A stretch of DNA of 64,000 nt. Origin: Pichia kudriavzevii. Its lineage: Eukaryota > Ascomycota > Pichiomycetes > Pichiales > Pichiaceae. This document shows positions 28,763 to 38,244 of the stretch, piece after piece. The notes under the pieces are model-generated. The model was not told where the DNA came from and did not search any database. It saw only the letters and a list, made by a program, of their open reading frames with translations. The stretch lies in contig NC_042507.1 of the NCBI RefSeq assembly GCF_003054445.1, positions 806,001 to 870,000 of the forward strand. Reading direction: 5' to 3'. A program made the position numbers and the translations under genes. The first letter of the stretch is position 1. Every line of letters starts with the position of its first letter.

Positions 28763-29101
28763 CGCAAGAAATAACTGAAGAGAAAGTATCTTCCAGTTAA
28801 GCTTTGTGAACAGTTTGCGTCTATTATCAGGAAAAAAAAGGAGAAACAAATGTCACTACTTAAGTTACAAATTGTTCCAACTCATTTTTAGCTTTGTGGT
28901 CCCCTTGCAGCAGCACACTCCTATCCACTGGAGTTTTATTTTCGCATCTCGCTCTCAATTTTACTCAATGGGGACAATTCGTCTCTACGATTAGTTTGAA
29001 ATGTGATACTATTTTTATGAATAAACATTAGAATAGATATATAAACGTATATATACTAGAAAAAATAAAACCAAGTGTTTCTCTAATTAAAAACACTGTT
29101 C
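28763..29101. promoter_or_regulatory. FET3 upstream region
   Basis: About 339 bases between the FET3 ATG and the SSB stop, both genes on the minus strand. It contains an in-frame ATG-less extension of FET3 (29 codons from a TTG) and AT-rich sequence near the SSB 3' end (TATATATA at about 29038-29055). No exact Aft1 core was seen. Confidence 0.35.
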
Positions 29102-30949
29102 TTAACGAGTAGCCATAGCCTTAGTAACAACTCTCTTTAATGCTAATTCAGCCTTTCTTAAGTCATCAGCAGAAGAATCTTCAATTTCTAATGCTGCTAA
29201 AGCGTCAGATAATGCAGCTTCAATCTTAGCCTTAGAACCCTTCTTGATCTTTGCAGATAAGACTGGGTCAGTAACGGTACCTTCAATAGAGGTGACATAT
29301 GCTTCAAGCTTTTGCTTTTGTTCGTGCTTCTTGGAGAATTCTTCATCAGCCTTCTTGAACTTGTCAGCATCATCAATCATCTTTTGGATATCATCAGAGG
29401 ATAATCTACCAATAGAGTTAGAGATGGTGATGTTAGCGGTCTTACCAGTGGACTTTTCAACAGCAGTGACCTTTAAGATACCATTAGCATCAATTTCAAA
29501 GATAGCTTCCAAGACTGGTTCACCAGCTGGCATTGGAGGAATACCCTTTAAGTCGAATTCACCTAATAAGGTGTTTTCAGAACAGTTGACTCTTTCACCT
29601 TGGTAAACTGGGAATTGGACAGTAGTTTGGTGGTCTGCAACAGTAGTGAAAGTTCTTCTCTTGATAGTTGGAACAGTGGTGTTTCTTGGGACAACTGGAG
29701 CAAAAACGTTACCTTGCATAGCAACACCTAAGGATAATGGAATAACATCTAATAATAATAAGTCCTTAGTTTCATCAGAAGTGGATTGACCAGTTAAGAT
29801 AGCACCTTGGACTGCAGCACCGAAAGCAACAGCTTCATCAGGGTTAATAGATTTTTCTAATTGCTTACCATCGAAGAAGTCTGATAACATCTTTTGGACC
29901 TTTGGAATTCTGGTGGAACCACCAACCAAGACAACTTCGTCAACCTTGGACTTGTCTAAACCAGCATCCTTTAAGACTTGTTCAACTGGAGTTAAAGTAG
30001 ACTTGAATAAAGCAGAGTTTAAGTCTTCGAATCTTGCTCTGGTGATGTTAGCAGAGAAATCTTCACCTTCAAATAAGGAATCAACTTCAACGGTGGTTTG
30101 AGCAACAGAAGATAAAGTTCTCTTTGCTCTTTCACAAGCAGTTCTTAATCTTCTTAGAGCTCTAGCATCACCAGAAATATCTAAACCGGTCTTCTTTTGG
30201 AATTCCTTCTTGAAATGTTCTAATAAGTTGGTATCGAAATCTTGACCACCCAAGTGAGTATCACCGGAAGTTGCCTTAACAGTGAAAACACCACCTGCAA
30301 TATGTAATAAGGAAACATCGAAAGTACCACCACCTAAATCGAAAATTAAAATGTGCTTTTCGTGTTCGGACTTACCTGCACCTAAACCATAAGCAATAGC
30401 TGCTGCAGTTGGTTCGTTAATAATTCTTAGAACGTCTAAACCTGCAATAGAACCTGCATCCTTAGTTGCTTGTCTTTGTGCATCATTGAAATAAGCTGGA
30501 ACAGTAACAACAGCCTTGTCAACAGCTTGACCTAACTTTGCTTCTGCAATTTCCTTCATTTTGGTTAAAACCATGGAAGAAATTTCTTGTGGAGAGAAAG
30601 TCTTAGTTTCACCCAAGTAAGAAACTTCAATCTTTGGGTTACCGTTGTCATCGACAACCTTGAAAGGCCAGGTCTTGATATCCTTTTGAACGGATTCATC
30701 AGAGAAAGCTCTACCAATTAATCTCTTTGCATCGAAAACAGTGTTGGTTGGGTTCAAAGCAGCTTGATTCTTTGCTGCATCACCAATTAATCTTTCTTCT
30801 GGGGTGAAAGCAACGAAAGATGGGGTAACTCTGTTACCTTGTTCGTTAGCAATAATTTCAACACCAGTAGTGTTGTCGTAAACTGCAACACATGAGTAAG
30901 TAGTACCTAAATCAATACCAATTGCACCAGCGAAAGTACCTTCAGACAT
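29102..30949 (-). CDS. SSB1: Ribosome-associated Hsp70, Ssb type
   Basis: Fungal-specific Hsp70 that binds nascent chains with the RAC complex. It has 615 residues against 613 in yeast Ssb1/2. Hsp70 signatures are all present: [14 protein letters not shown] near the start, [14 protein letters not shown] and [14 protein letters not shown]. It ends AMATR and lacks the EEVD tail of cytosolic Ssa proteins. The sequence after [20 protein letters not shown] follows Ssb rather than Ssa. The C-terminal [13 protein letters not shown] resembles the Ssb nuclear export signal. Codon use is extremely biased (TTA/TTG for Leu, GGT, AAG), fitting very high expression. Four CCAAT boxes lie upstream. Confidence 0.98.
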   Translation of the reverse strand: MSEGTFAGAIGIDLGTTYSCVAVYDNTTGVEIIANEQGNRVTPSFVAFTPEERLIGDAAKNQAALNPTNTVFDAKRLIGRAFSDESVQKDIKTWPFKVVDDNGNPKIEVSYLGETKTFSPQEISSMVLTKMKEIAEAKLGQAVDKAVVTVPAYFNDAQRQATKDAGSIAGLDVLRIINEPTAAAIAYGLGAGKSEHEKHILIFDLGGGTFDVSLLHIAGGVFTVKATSGDTHLGGQDFDTNLLEHFKKEFQKKTGLDISGDARALRRLRTACERAKRTLSSVAQTTVEVDSLFEGEDFSANITRARFEDLNSALFKSTLTPVEQVLKDAGLDKSKVDEVVLVGGSTRIPKVQKMLSDFFDGKQLEKSINPDEAVAFGAAVQGAILTGQSTSDETKDLLLLDVIPLSLGVAMQGNVFAPVVPRNTTVPTIKRRTFTTVADHQTTVQFPVYQGERVNCSENTLLGEFDLKGIPPMPAGEPVLEAIFEIDANGILKVTAVEKSTGKTANITISNSIGRLSSDDIQKMIDDADKFKKADEEFSKKHEQKQKLEAYVTSIEGTVTDPVLSAKIKKGSKAKIEAALSDALAALEIEDSSADDLRKAELALKRVVTKAMATR

Positions 30950-31472
30950 TTCTAATTAAATGGAGATCTCTTGATAACAGAGAAAAGAAAAAAGAAGAAG
31001 AGTTGAAGTAAGGGGAAAAGTAAAACAGATTTTTAATCAAGAGTTCAAAAACCAAGAAAAGTTTTCTACGAAAAACTAAGTGAAAACCCACTTGGAAATG
31101 GGCATCAAACTCGCAAATTGGTTCACTGGAATTGGGGAATTGGGGAATTGGGTCACTTGAGTGAAAATTTTGAAAAAATTTTCAGTATGCCAAAAAAAAA
31201 TTCCCCTCAAGACCGGGTAACTTTGTTTCGTACCGTTTTGGGAAATTCAAAGATTTTGTTTCTTTTTTTTTTCTTTTTTTTTTTGTGCGTTGTTGCATTT
31301 TTGTTTTTTGTCTCTTTTTTTTTGTTGTGTATCGAATAAATTGTAACAAAAGAAAAAATATTTTGAAGGCTCAGTTCATCTCTGAATATAAGTGTTGATA
31401 CCTCTCTCCCCTTCTTTCTAAAGTACAACTTCATGTTCAATTAGACGCTTGGTATATTCTATGTTTTCTATT
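30950..31472. promoter_or_regulatory. SSB promoter region
   Basis: About 523 bases upstream of the SSB gene. It holds four ATTGG elements (CCAAT in the sense of the gene) at 31117-31151, poly-A/T tracts at 31191-31201 and 31260-31322, and a TTTTCTACGAAAA motif at about 31062. No RNA gene is seen. Confidence 0.5.
31117..31151 (-). promoter_or_regulatory. Cluster of four CCAAT boxes in the SSB promoter
   Basis: ATTGG at 31117, 31131, 31139 and 31147 reads CCAAT on the SSB strand. The last three form an 8-base tandem repeat GGAATTGG x3 (31128-31151). The cluster is 170-200 bases upstream of the SSB ATG, a typical position for binding by a Hap2/3/4/5-type complex. Confidence 0.5.
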
Positions 31473-31473
31473 T

Positions 31474-31512
<39 letters not shown>

Positions 31513-31940
31513 GTGCCAATAACAAATGATATCGCTTCTAGGTAAATCAGTAGCTTCTGCGATGTTACTTTCGGTCCACTAGGGGTGTTCAGGCTAAGGT
31601 CAAGCGGCGCAGTTGCTATGTCTCTTGCTACCACCAATGGTTCACGTTTATGTAAGATTTCCCAAGATTCCATAATAGGAGACAACGATTCTCTGTTGTT
31701 AATGCAGTTGTTGAAGTGTGGAAAATAAGTTTGCACGCAAGAGGAGGTGAGACAATGGTGGATTTCTATTAATTTTCCTGGAAGTATATGGTGATAGTTG
31801 ACTTTCATAGTAATTGTGGAAATCCCCTCGAAGCAATAAGTAGTGACCCTTGGAACTGCAAACATCAAACTCCCAATTGCATTAAAAATGTGTTTGCATA
31901 GCGATTCCACTATATCAGGAGGCACGTTTTCTTGGACCAT
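31473..31940 (-). CDS. Doubtful hypothetical reading frame ending in a microsatellite
   Basis: Unrecognised. The frame is open from 32012 to the TAA at 31473 (179 codons), but its first codon is GTG; the first internal ATG is at 31940 (MVQENVPPDIVESLCKHIF), giving about 155 residues. The middle looks protein-like (ILPGKLIEIHH, KVTSQKLLIYLEAISFVIG) and has several cysteines. The last dozen codons are a CT/GA dinucleotide run translated as alternating Glu-Arg. Directly upstream and in the same frame, an ATG at 32102 opens 29 codons that end in TAG just before the GTG. It may be a decayed gene, a gene with an unseen upstream exon, or chance. Confidence 0.3.
31476..31509. repeat. (CT)17 microsatellite
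   Basis: Uninterrupted CT dinucleotide run of 34 bases. It overlaps the 3' end of the minus-strand reading frame that stops at 31473. Confidence 0.97.
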
Positions 31941-32012
31941 CAGGATGCAAGCTTTGATGGACCTCCCAATTTCTTTCAATTGAAAATCCAATTTGCTCTC
32001 ATGATGCTTCAC

Positions 32013-32533
32013 CTAAAATTCCGCAACTATCCAAGTATATACCAGGCTACTCTCGATGTATAAAATAGTCTGTTTTCCCATTTTCACAAACGTGGACACC
32101 ATAACATTGCTGAATAAAAGGACATTTTCAAAAGAGGACACGATTGTATAAACAATTATACTTTTATAGATGAGCCTCCTGTAAATGGACGAGTGGGAAT
32201 ATAGTCACTCGCGGAATTGGTTCCCCGATGATGAGAAGAATCATGATTTTTTTTTCTCGTATTTTCAGGAATTGCGAGCCGTTTATAAATTTATTAGGCA
32301 TCCCAAATATCACCTGCGGTCATCGGATATCACTCCAAATGTCAATATCTCCTTTGAGAATTGCAATGCCTTGTGTAGTTTACTTGCCATCATACCTCAG
32401 TGTTGTTCTACACTATAACAGCAGGTGCAGTTTGTTAACAGTTTCAATACCTTGAAGATATTGTATCCACTCTCATTTGTTTGTCTCCAACTCTTTATAG
32501 AATAGAACCGCATAATCAAATTTATTTATCAAA
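32013..32533. other. Intergenic region upstream of ECM3
   Basis: About 521 bases. Two overlapping plus-strand frames of 75-77 codons (32185-32455) show no protein-like pattern. On the minus strand, an ATG at 32102 leads to a TAG in the frame of the doubtful gene described above. No RNA gene is visible. Confidence 0.35.
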
Positions 32534-34309
32534 ATGGCGGGAGCTCCTATGGGAGAGATTATCTATTCAGCTGTCAAACCGGTTATTAGAATGTACATGA
32601 TTATAGGAACAGGTTTTTTCTTGACGAGAAAAGGTTTGTTTGGTGTGACCGCCGCAAGAGCATGTTCTGATATGGTGTTGATGCTATTCATGCCAGCTTT
32701 AGTTTTCGATAAGATTGTTTCATATATCTCCATCTCGGATATCAAAACAATAGGAGTCATTTGTTTTTGTGCTTTTGTTATGTATTCAATTAATGCAGTT
32801 GTTGCGTTTCTTATAGTAAGATTCACTCCGGTACCAAAGTCAAGGGAGGAGAGGTGGGTCGGCGGTGGGTTACTAGCCGGGATAATGCAAAATGTTTCTG
32901 ATTTACCCATCTCTTATATTCAGGCAGTCTCGATCTTTTCTACAAAACAACAAAATAAAGGAACTGCCTATGTTATTATCTGGTTGGCAATGTATGTTGT
33001 TACCCAATTCAACTGCGGCTTATTTCAGCTTGTCAATTGGGACTTTGAATATATGGGACAAACATCTGGTGATGCAGAAAAAGGTGACCAGTTGTCGCAT
33101 TCTTGCTCGGAAACAGTACAGAGTGACCAACCTGAAAAGTTTAGAGAAGAGAACGATGATGATGATGTTCATGACCAGAACAATTTGACTAGTAGTACAA
33201 AGACGAGTTTGAACTCAAGCGATAATGAAGACTTACAACAGCCAGTTAATAATAACCAGGCTTCAATGGAAAGACCTATGTCAGAAGTCTCATCACTCAA
33301 TATATCCATAGATTCAGAGACAGGTATTGGTCAACCCACACATGGATCTACAAGTGCTGCCCATCGTATACAATCGCATCCTAGTGTAAGAACAAGAGCA
33401 TCTTCAAAACAATTCAGTGAAAATTATGACCCAAGACCATTGACAGCTGTGAACTCTAGAATCTCACATCTTGCTAGAACACTTTCTAAAGGTAGTGCGA
33501 TAGCTCGTATACCTTCTGCTAGGAGTATCAATACTAATGGTCCAAATGATTCCGATCATGAAGACATGCTTTCCTTGAACCAAGAGTTAATAAGGGAATA
33601 TTCTCGTGTCCAGCCTTATAACCAAAAAATGAGCAAAACAATGAAGGTTGTTACCGAAACCAATTTAACAAGCCAGGATGTCAAGGAGTCCGGTGAGGAA
33701 ATTCCATTTATTAAGAAATATCATTTGCATTATGTGGTCTTTTTTTTGGAAAACTTCAAAAAGCCCATGTCTGTCAGTTTGATTCTAGCTATAATAATTG
33801 CTTTGATTCCGTGGACAAAAGCTTTGTTTGTTAATGATGGAAAGGTCACGCTTAAAAATGCCCCAGATAAACAGCCTGCCCTCTCATTTATTCTCATGTA
33901 TGCCGAATATCTTGGTGCACCGTGTGTTCCTCTTGGACTACTATTGATTGGCTCTGTGCTCGCAAGGTTGGACGTCAGTGTGCTTCCTAAGGGTTTTTGG
34001 AAATCTGCCGTTTCTCATACAGTGTTCAGGTTGGGCGTTTTACCAATCATTGGCATGGCATTTATTACTAGACTCAAAACAATTGGCTGGTTGACAGATC
34101 CAATGGCCATTTTTGTATGTGTCATGGAATTTGCTTTACCCAGTGCCACAGTTCAAATATATTTAACCGCTGGTGCAATGCGTCCCGAGGACAAAACCAG
34201 CACCCCCCTCAATTGTTTTGGCCTTTACTTAATTTTGCAGTATGCTGTTCTCGTCATATCCATGCCCATTGTTGTTTGTTATTGTATCAAACATCCAATG
34301 GGGTTGTGA
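32534..34309 (+). CDS. ECM3: Membrane transport protein of the auxin efflux carrier family, Ecm3-like
   Basis: Integral membrane protein, 591 residues against about 613 in S. cerevisiae Ecm3 (YOR092W) and its paralogue YNL095C. Five hydrophobic segments fill residues 8-165, including VKPVIRMYMIIGTGFFLTRK and IMQNVSDLPISYIQAV. A 220-residue hydrophilic Ser/Asn/Asp-rich cytosolic loop follows, then five more segments from about residue 400 to the end. This two-bundle layout with a long central loop is typical of fungal members of the family. The transported substrate is unknown; yeast Ecm3 was linked to cell-wall phenotypes and an ER location. APP1 follows, as YNL094W follows YNL095C. Confidence 0.88.
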   Translation: MAGAPMGEIIYSAVKPVIRMYMIIGTGFFLTRKGLFGVTAARACSDMVLMLFMPALVFDKIVSYISISDIKTIGVICFCAFVMYSINAVVAFLIVRFTPVPKSREERWVGGGLLAGIMQNVSDLPISYIQAVSIFSTKQQNKGTAYVIIWLAMYVVTQFNCGLFQLVNWDFEYMGQTSGDAEKGDQLSHSCSETVQSDQPEKFREENDDDDVHDQNNLTSSTKTSLNSSDNEDLQQPVNNNQASMERPMSEVSSLNISIDSETGIGQPTHGSTSAAHRIQSHPSVRTRASSKQFSENYDPRPLTAVNSRISHLARTLSKGSAIARIPSARSINTNGPNDSDHEDMLSLNQELIREYSRVQPYNQKMSKTMKVVTETNLTSQDVKESGEEIPFIKKYHLHYVVFFLENFKKPMSVSLILAIIIALIPWTKALFVNDGKVTLKNAPDKQPALSFILMYAEYLGAPCVPLGLLLIGSVLARLDVSVLPKGFWKSAVSHTVFRLGVLPIIGMAFITRLKTIGWLTDPMAIFVCVMEFALPSATVQIYLTAGAMRPEDKTSTPLNCFGLYLILQYAVLVISMPIVVCYCIKHPMGL

Positions 34310-34905
34310 ACGTATAATTGGGTCGTTTTTTCCTTTTTTTTTTGATAGTTTGCTTCTAACCGGACTTTTTCTTTATAGATTTTTCTTTAAGCATTAATTT
34401 TTACTGTAACAAATACAAAGGGCGAGCAGCTGAGCCTTACATCCACTTTAATCATGAAAACTCTGTTTTGGTTTGTTGGACGGCCGTGCTTGGTATTTAT
34501 TCCTTTTTCCCCTTCCTCAAGTGTTTGGTCATTATCCACACCGGCACTAAACGGCTCACATAGGTTTCGTCATAATTTATTACCTGGATATTATACTTTG
34601 AAAGAGGTACTCTAAAGAAGCACACGCTACCATACCTCTTCCGACTTACTCCGTTTATTTGAGCTCTTTTTTGGGGGATATCTGTATCCATCTAAATAGC
34701 CAAAGTGAAGAGCTGGAGACACTTAGTGAAAGCTTCCCCGAAGGGGAGATTCTACAAATTGAGACATCCAGTTCGTTATCTTATTAACAGATTACTAGGA
34801 AAGTCAAGTGACAAAGATAAGGTTTTTTTCTTTTTACTCAACAAGGAGCAACAACATCGTCAACTAAATTTACTGATTGATAGTTATCGAAATAAGAAGT
34901 CGAAG
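34310..34905. other. ECM3-APP1 interval with ATG-less extension of APP1
   Basis: About 596 bases. From 34696 to 34905 the frame of APP1 stays open upstream of its first ATG (basic peptide, see APP1). A 54-codon plus-strand frame starts at the ATG at 34453, and a 64-codon minus-strand frame covers 34497-34691 (ending KGKKE); neither is recognisable. An interrupted palindrome GGATATCTGTATCC sits at 34677-34690. Confidence 0.35.
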
Positions 34906-36699
34906 ATGAGCAACTTTAACAGATCCACCAATGATGGAAGTATTCCATCTTTTCTCATGGGGAAAATTATGGGTGCTTATAAAAATACCAAAGAATCATC
35001 ATATGTTAAATCATTATACCATGATACAACCCAAGCATTCAAATCAACTGATTACGCAGAAGGTATTGCAAATGAAAAGCCGACAAGATTGCCACCTGAT
35101 ACACAAATTTTCATATACCCTACTTTTGCGAAGCATGATAATGGAAAGTACGTAACCAGAGTGAAAGGTGTGGTATCTGCAAGTGGTTCGAATTCAAGAA
35201 AGAGCAGATTTCTATTGAGCATGGCCCGACGACTGATTAGATCTAGCGACCCGAGCGATGTAGAGACAACTATCTCCGAATTCAGAAACACAATATCAAA
35301 CCCAGAAATATACAGGACTTCCAGTAATGATAAAAGAGAATATGATCAATGTTCTACTGTAAGTTCCAATTCTAATGACATCGTTAAACAGCGGATGCAA
35401 GGAATATTGGCTAAAGATATAGCTGATACACCGTTGAATATAACAATTGGTTCTGCTGTCCCTGTAGATAATATTGTGGGTGTCAATCTCACCAGTGATA
35501 GTTTTGGTATGTTTCAAATTTCAATCACTTCTCCATATAAACCTGAATACATTGCTGTATCATCAGTAATTGATCCTTCCATCATTCAAACCATGACAGT
35601 TGAAATTGTAGAATCTAAAGGTTTTAGCGTGATCACCGATATCGACGATACGATTAGATTAACGGGAATATTAGGAGACAAACGGGAAATATTCAGAAAT
35701 TTGTTTTATAAAGATTTTACGAGCTGTGAAATCAAAGGTGTTTCAGAATGGTTTAATCAGTTACACGATGAATACAAATGTTCAGTGCATTATGTTTCTA
35801 ATTCTCCATGGCAAGTTTTCAATATTGTCAATTCGTTCCTGTCTTTTTTCGAATTCCCTGTTACCTCTGTGCATTTGAGGCAATATAGTGGAAATTTGAT
35901 TGCATCGTTCACACAACCTAGCGCAGAGCGTAAAAGGCCTTCCCTTGTTGCTTTGCTAGATGAGTTCCCTGAACGAAAGTTTATTTTGGTAGGAGATACA
36001 GGAGAACAAGATTTAGAAGCCTATCTTTCATTACTTTCTAACTATTCACCTCAGATAGTAGCAATTTACATGCGAGTTGTGCCGAAGTCCTTGAGCTCTC
36101 TTGGAAATGACGATATAGCATTGAAAGAATTCAATGAAATGTTACAGGTACGGAAAAAAACTTGTTTGGCTAATAAAGTTGATCATTTGTTAAGAAATCC
36201 AACTGGGATTGATTCCAATGATGAGAAAAGTTGCTTTGATGGAACACATCCAATTCATGTTTCCGTCCCAGATAGAATGGTGAACAGGCGTCGCTCAAGC
36301 ATCGACGCAGCTAAAACCACCATTGCAACCGCGGTGAAGATGACACGAGTAAGGAAACTTCCACCAATTGTTCCACGAAAACCAGATTCTCTGAGGGGCG
36401 AGAAGGTGATCAAGACGCTTCTAGATGACGACTCAGTACGTGTTGTTAAACCTTCTCATGAACCAGTTCTGAATTTATCTGAAGGCGAAAATAGAGATCA
36501 TACTACACAATTGAATAATTATGATTACGAAAATGAGCTAATTAAAGGGGATATTGACGACAAAAGGTTTATTTTATGGAAACAGAGAGTTCAGAGGGTT
36601 ATTGATGAAGTACCAGAGCATATACATTTTGAGTTTTGGAAAGATGCAAGTACTGCACATGCAAGTAGTATCCATTTATTAGTGAAAGAATTAGAATGA
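34906..36699 (+). CDS. APP1: Phosphatidate phosphatase App1
   Basis: Mg2+-dependent phosphatidate phosphatase associated with actin patches. From the ATG at 34906 it has 597 residues (587 in S. cerevisiae). The catalytic DxDxT motif is in VITDIDDTIRLTGILGDKRE (aspartates near residues 245-247), followed by YVSNSPWQVF and FILVGDTGEQDLEAYLSLLS, all matching yeast App1 (DIDDTIKHTG, YVSNSPIQTF, VGDSGEQDLEAY). Proline- and charge-rich blocks follow (KLPPIVPRKPDS), fitting SH3-binding contacts. The frame continues 67 codons upstream to a GTG with no ATG, encoding a basic segment; whether this is translated is open. Its neighbours ECM3 and YNL092W keep the YNL092W-YNL095C cluster. Confidence 0.92.
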   Translation: MSNFNRSTNDGSIPSFLMGKIMGAYKNTKESSYVKSLYHDTTQAFKSTDYAEGIANEKPTRLPPDTQIFIYPTFAKHDNGKYVTRVKGVVSASGSNSRKSRFLLSMARRLIRSSDPSDVETTISEFRNTISNPEIYRTSSNDKREYDQCSTVSSNSNDIVKQRMQGILAKDIADTPLNITIGSAVPVDNIVGVNLTSDSFGMFQISITSPYKPEYIAVSSVIDPSIIQTMTVEIVESKGFSVITDIDDTIRLTGILGDKREIFRNLFYKDFTSCEIKGVSEWFNQLHDEYKCSVHYVSNSPWQVFNIVNSFLSFFEFPVTSVHLRQYSGNLIASFTQPSAERKRPSLVALLDEFPERKFILVGDTGEQDLEAYLSLLSNYSPQIVAIYMRVVPKSLSSLGNDDIALKEFNEMLQVRKKTCLANKVDHLLRNPTGIDSNDEKSCFDGTHPIHVSVPDRMVNRRRSSIDAAKTTIATAVKMTRVRKLPPIVPRKPDSLRGEKVIKTLLDDDSVRVVKPSHEPVLNLSEGENRDHTTQLNNYDYENELIKGDIDDKRFILWKQRVQRVIDEVPEHIHFEFWKDASTAHASSIHLLVKELE

Positions 36700-36908
36700 A
36701 CTGTTTTGTGAATGTCGGTACTTGATCTATTCATTTATGTAATTTCTTTCTCTTAATACAATAGAAATCGAAATTATACATATACTGATCAGGGAGTCCC
36801 AGTTAGGAGAAGACTATTGAATTATATTATGATGTGTACATGATGACCGAGCAAAGAATCCTCACTCTTCGTGTTGGTAATGAATGATGAGTTAAGTTAT
36901 CTGTTATT

Positions 36909-37970
36909 TTATTCCACTTTGTTGGCTTCGGCAAAAGCATTAGAACCATCACCATAGTCCTTGACCTTTGGTTCATTTTCATCTTCAATTTCATCTAATG
37001 CGTTCTTAAATTGAGACATGTCAATTTCAGTACCGTGGTCTGCACTCAATTCTTCTTCTCTCAAGAATTTATCCTCGAACCTCTTTAAAACAATCTCACG
37101 GCCAGTGAGTTGCTTCTTGTCCTTATTGTTCATGTTAAATCTTTGTTGTTTATGTTCCTTCTTCCACTTGGCAAAAGTTTCTGGATTAATAGGAGTCAAC
37201 TTATCCTTTGGTAATCTATCCCTTTCAGTTTCGATGAAATCCTCAAGTGTGATCTTTGGTTGATTTTCAAGAGCCATCTTTTCTAATCTACGCTGCTCCT
37301 TGGTCTTTAAAACGAATCCAGGTGGTAAAGAGTGTCTATATTTACATTCCACCTTATTCTTTGGGTCGGTATTAGGACAAACCCATAGCCAACCATACTT
37401 TTGGTCTTCAACAGCCTGAATGAAGTATTTACAAACCTTATCGGTGGTGGTCTTTGGATTACCATGCTTAGATAGAATGACCTTCCGAAGCTTCTCTTCA
37501 TCCCAATTGTCCATAGTATCTGCTTCCTTGTCGGCTTTATCATCTTTATCATCTGTATATAAATCTTTCTTTGCTGCTTTTCTGGCAATGTTCATATCAT
37601 GACTGAATTTACAGTTCTTGCCCCTTGTACAAGTACCAAGTTTGAAAAACTCACACAATATACTTTTTGGATCGACACCAAATGGAACTTTCTGAGTACC
37701 AATTGAACCTTGAAGTAATTTTAAAGCTTCCTTCTTCGCTTCTTCAGCGGCCTTCTTTTCGGCAGCACGTCTTTTAGCTAGTTCCTGCTGTTTCTTAATA
37801 TCTGCTGGCACGCCTGCCTTGACTTGAGAGACATATTCTTGAACCTTTTTAGATTTATTCTTATTTTTCAAACCAAAAGTTTTATCATCTGCATTCTTAG
37901 CCTTGGACTTTGCTTTGGCCCTCTTTTCCGCTTCTTTTTGTTGGTTCTTTGCGTTTTTCTTTGGAGGCAT
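36909..37970 (-). CDS. TMA46: Translation-associated CCCH zinc-finger protein Tma46
   Basis: Ribosome-associated protein of the DFRP family that pairs with the GTPase Rbg1. Its length is 353 residues against 345 in yeast. The N-terminus is very lysine-rich (MPPKKNAKNQQKEAEKRAKA). Two CCCH fingers are visible: CEFFKLGTCTRGKNCKFSH near residue 106, and a second with a long first spacing from CKYFIQAVEDQ to CKYRH near residue 180. The DFRP block follows (LPPGFVLKTKEQRRLEKMAL, TLEDFIETERDRLPKDKLTP, TPINPETFAKWKKEHKQQR), the region that contacts Rbg1. It ends in an acidic tail. Position between APP1 and PTC5 agrees with YOR091W next to YOR090C. Confidence 0.96.
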   Translation of the reverse strand: MPPKKNAKNQQKEAEKRAKAKSKAKNADDKTFGLKNKNKSKKVQEYVSQVKAGVPADIKKQQELAKRRAAEKKAAEEAKKEALKLLQGSIGTQKVPFGVDPKSILCEFFKLGTCTRGKNCKFSHDMNIARKAAKKDLYTDDKDDKADKEADTMDNWDEEKLRKVILSKHGNPKTTTDKVCKYFIQAVEDQKYGWLWVCPNTDPKNKVECKYRHSLPPGFVLKTKEQRRLEKMALENQPKITLEDFIETERDRLPKDKLTPINPETFAKWKKEHKQQRFNMNNKDKKQLTGREIVLKRFEDKFLREEELSADHGTEIDMSQFKNALDEIEDENEPKVKDYGDGSNAFAEANKVE

Positions 37971-38244
37971 TCTTCTGAGTATCGATATACCTAGAATAAA
38001 TAATGATAAGTCCTTAACTTAAATATAAAAGGAAATTTTAAAAAGAAAAGCTGAAAAATCGTCGACGTCAGTGAAAAGTTAGCCAGAATCTCAGCTAAAA
38101 AAAAAATTCTCAGTTTGCTTCAACAGTGCACCAATATGAAGATGCGACGCTTCAAGACTTCAATCACAAGATTGTCTGTTTATCAACAAATCGGGACATG
38201 GAAGGAGGGCGATCCTTAAAGCTTAGCCAACCAAATTTACAATT

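Noticed and set aside
32185-32455. Two overlapping plus-strand frames of 75-77 codons upstream of ECM3.
   Set aside because: Overlapping short frames with no recognisable pattern, in the probable ECM3 promoter.
34497-34691. Minus-strand 64-codon frame (ATG start, ending KGKKE) in the ECM3-APP1 gap.
   Set aside because: It is open and has an ATG but no family resemblance, and the opposite strand is equally open; too weak to call a gene.
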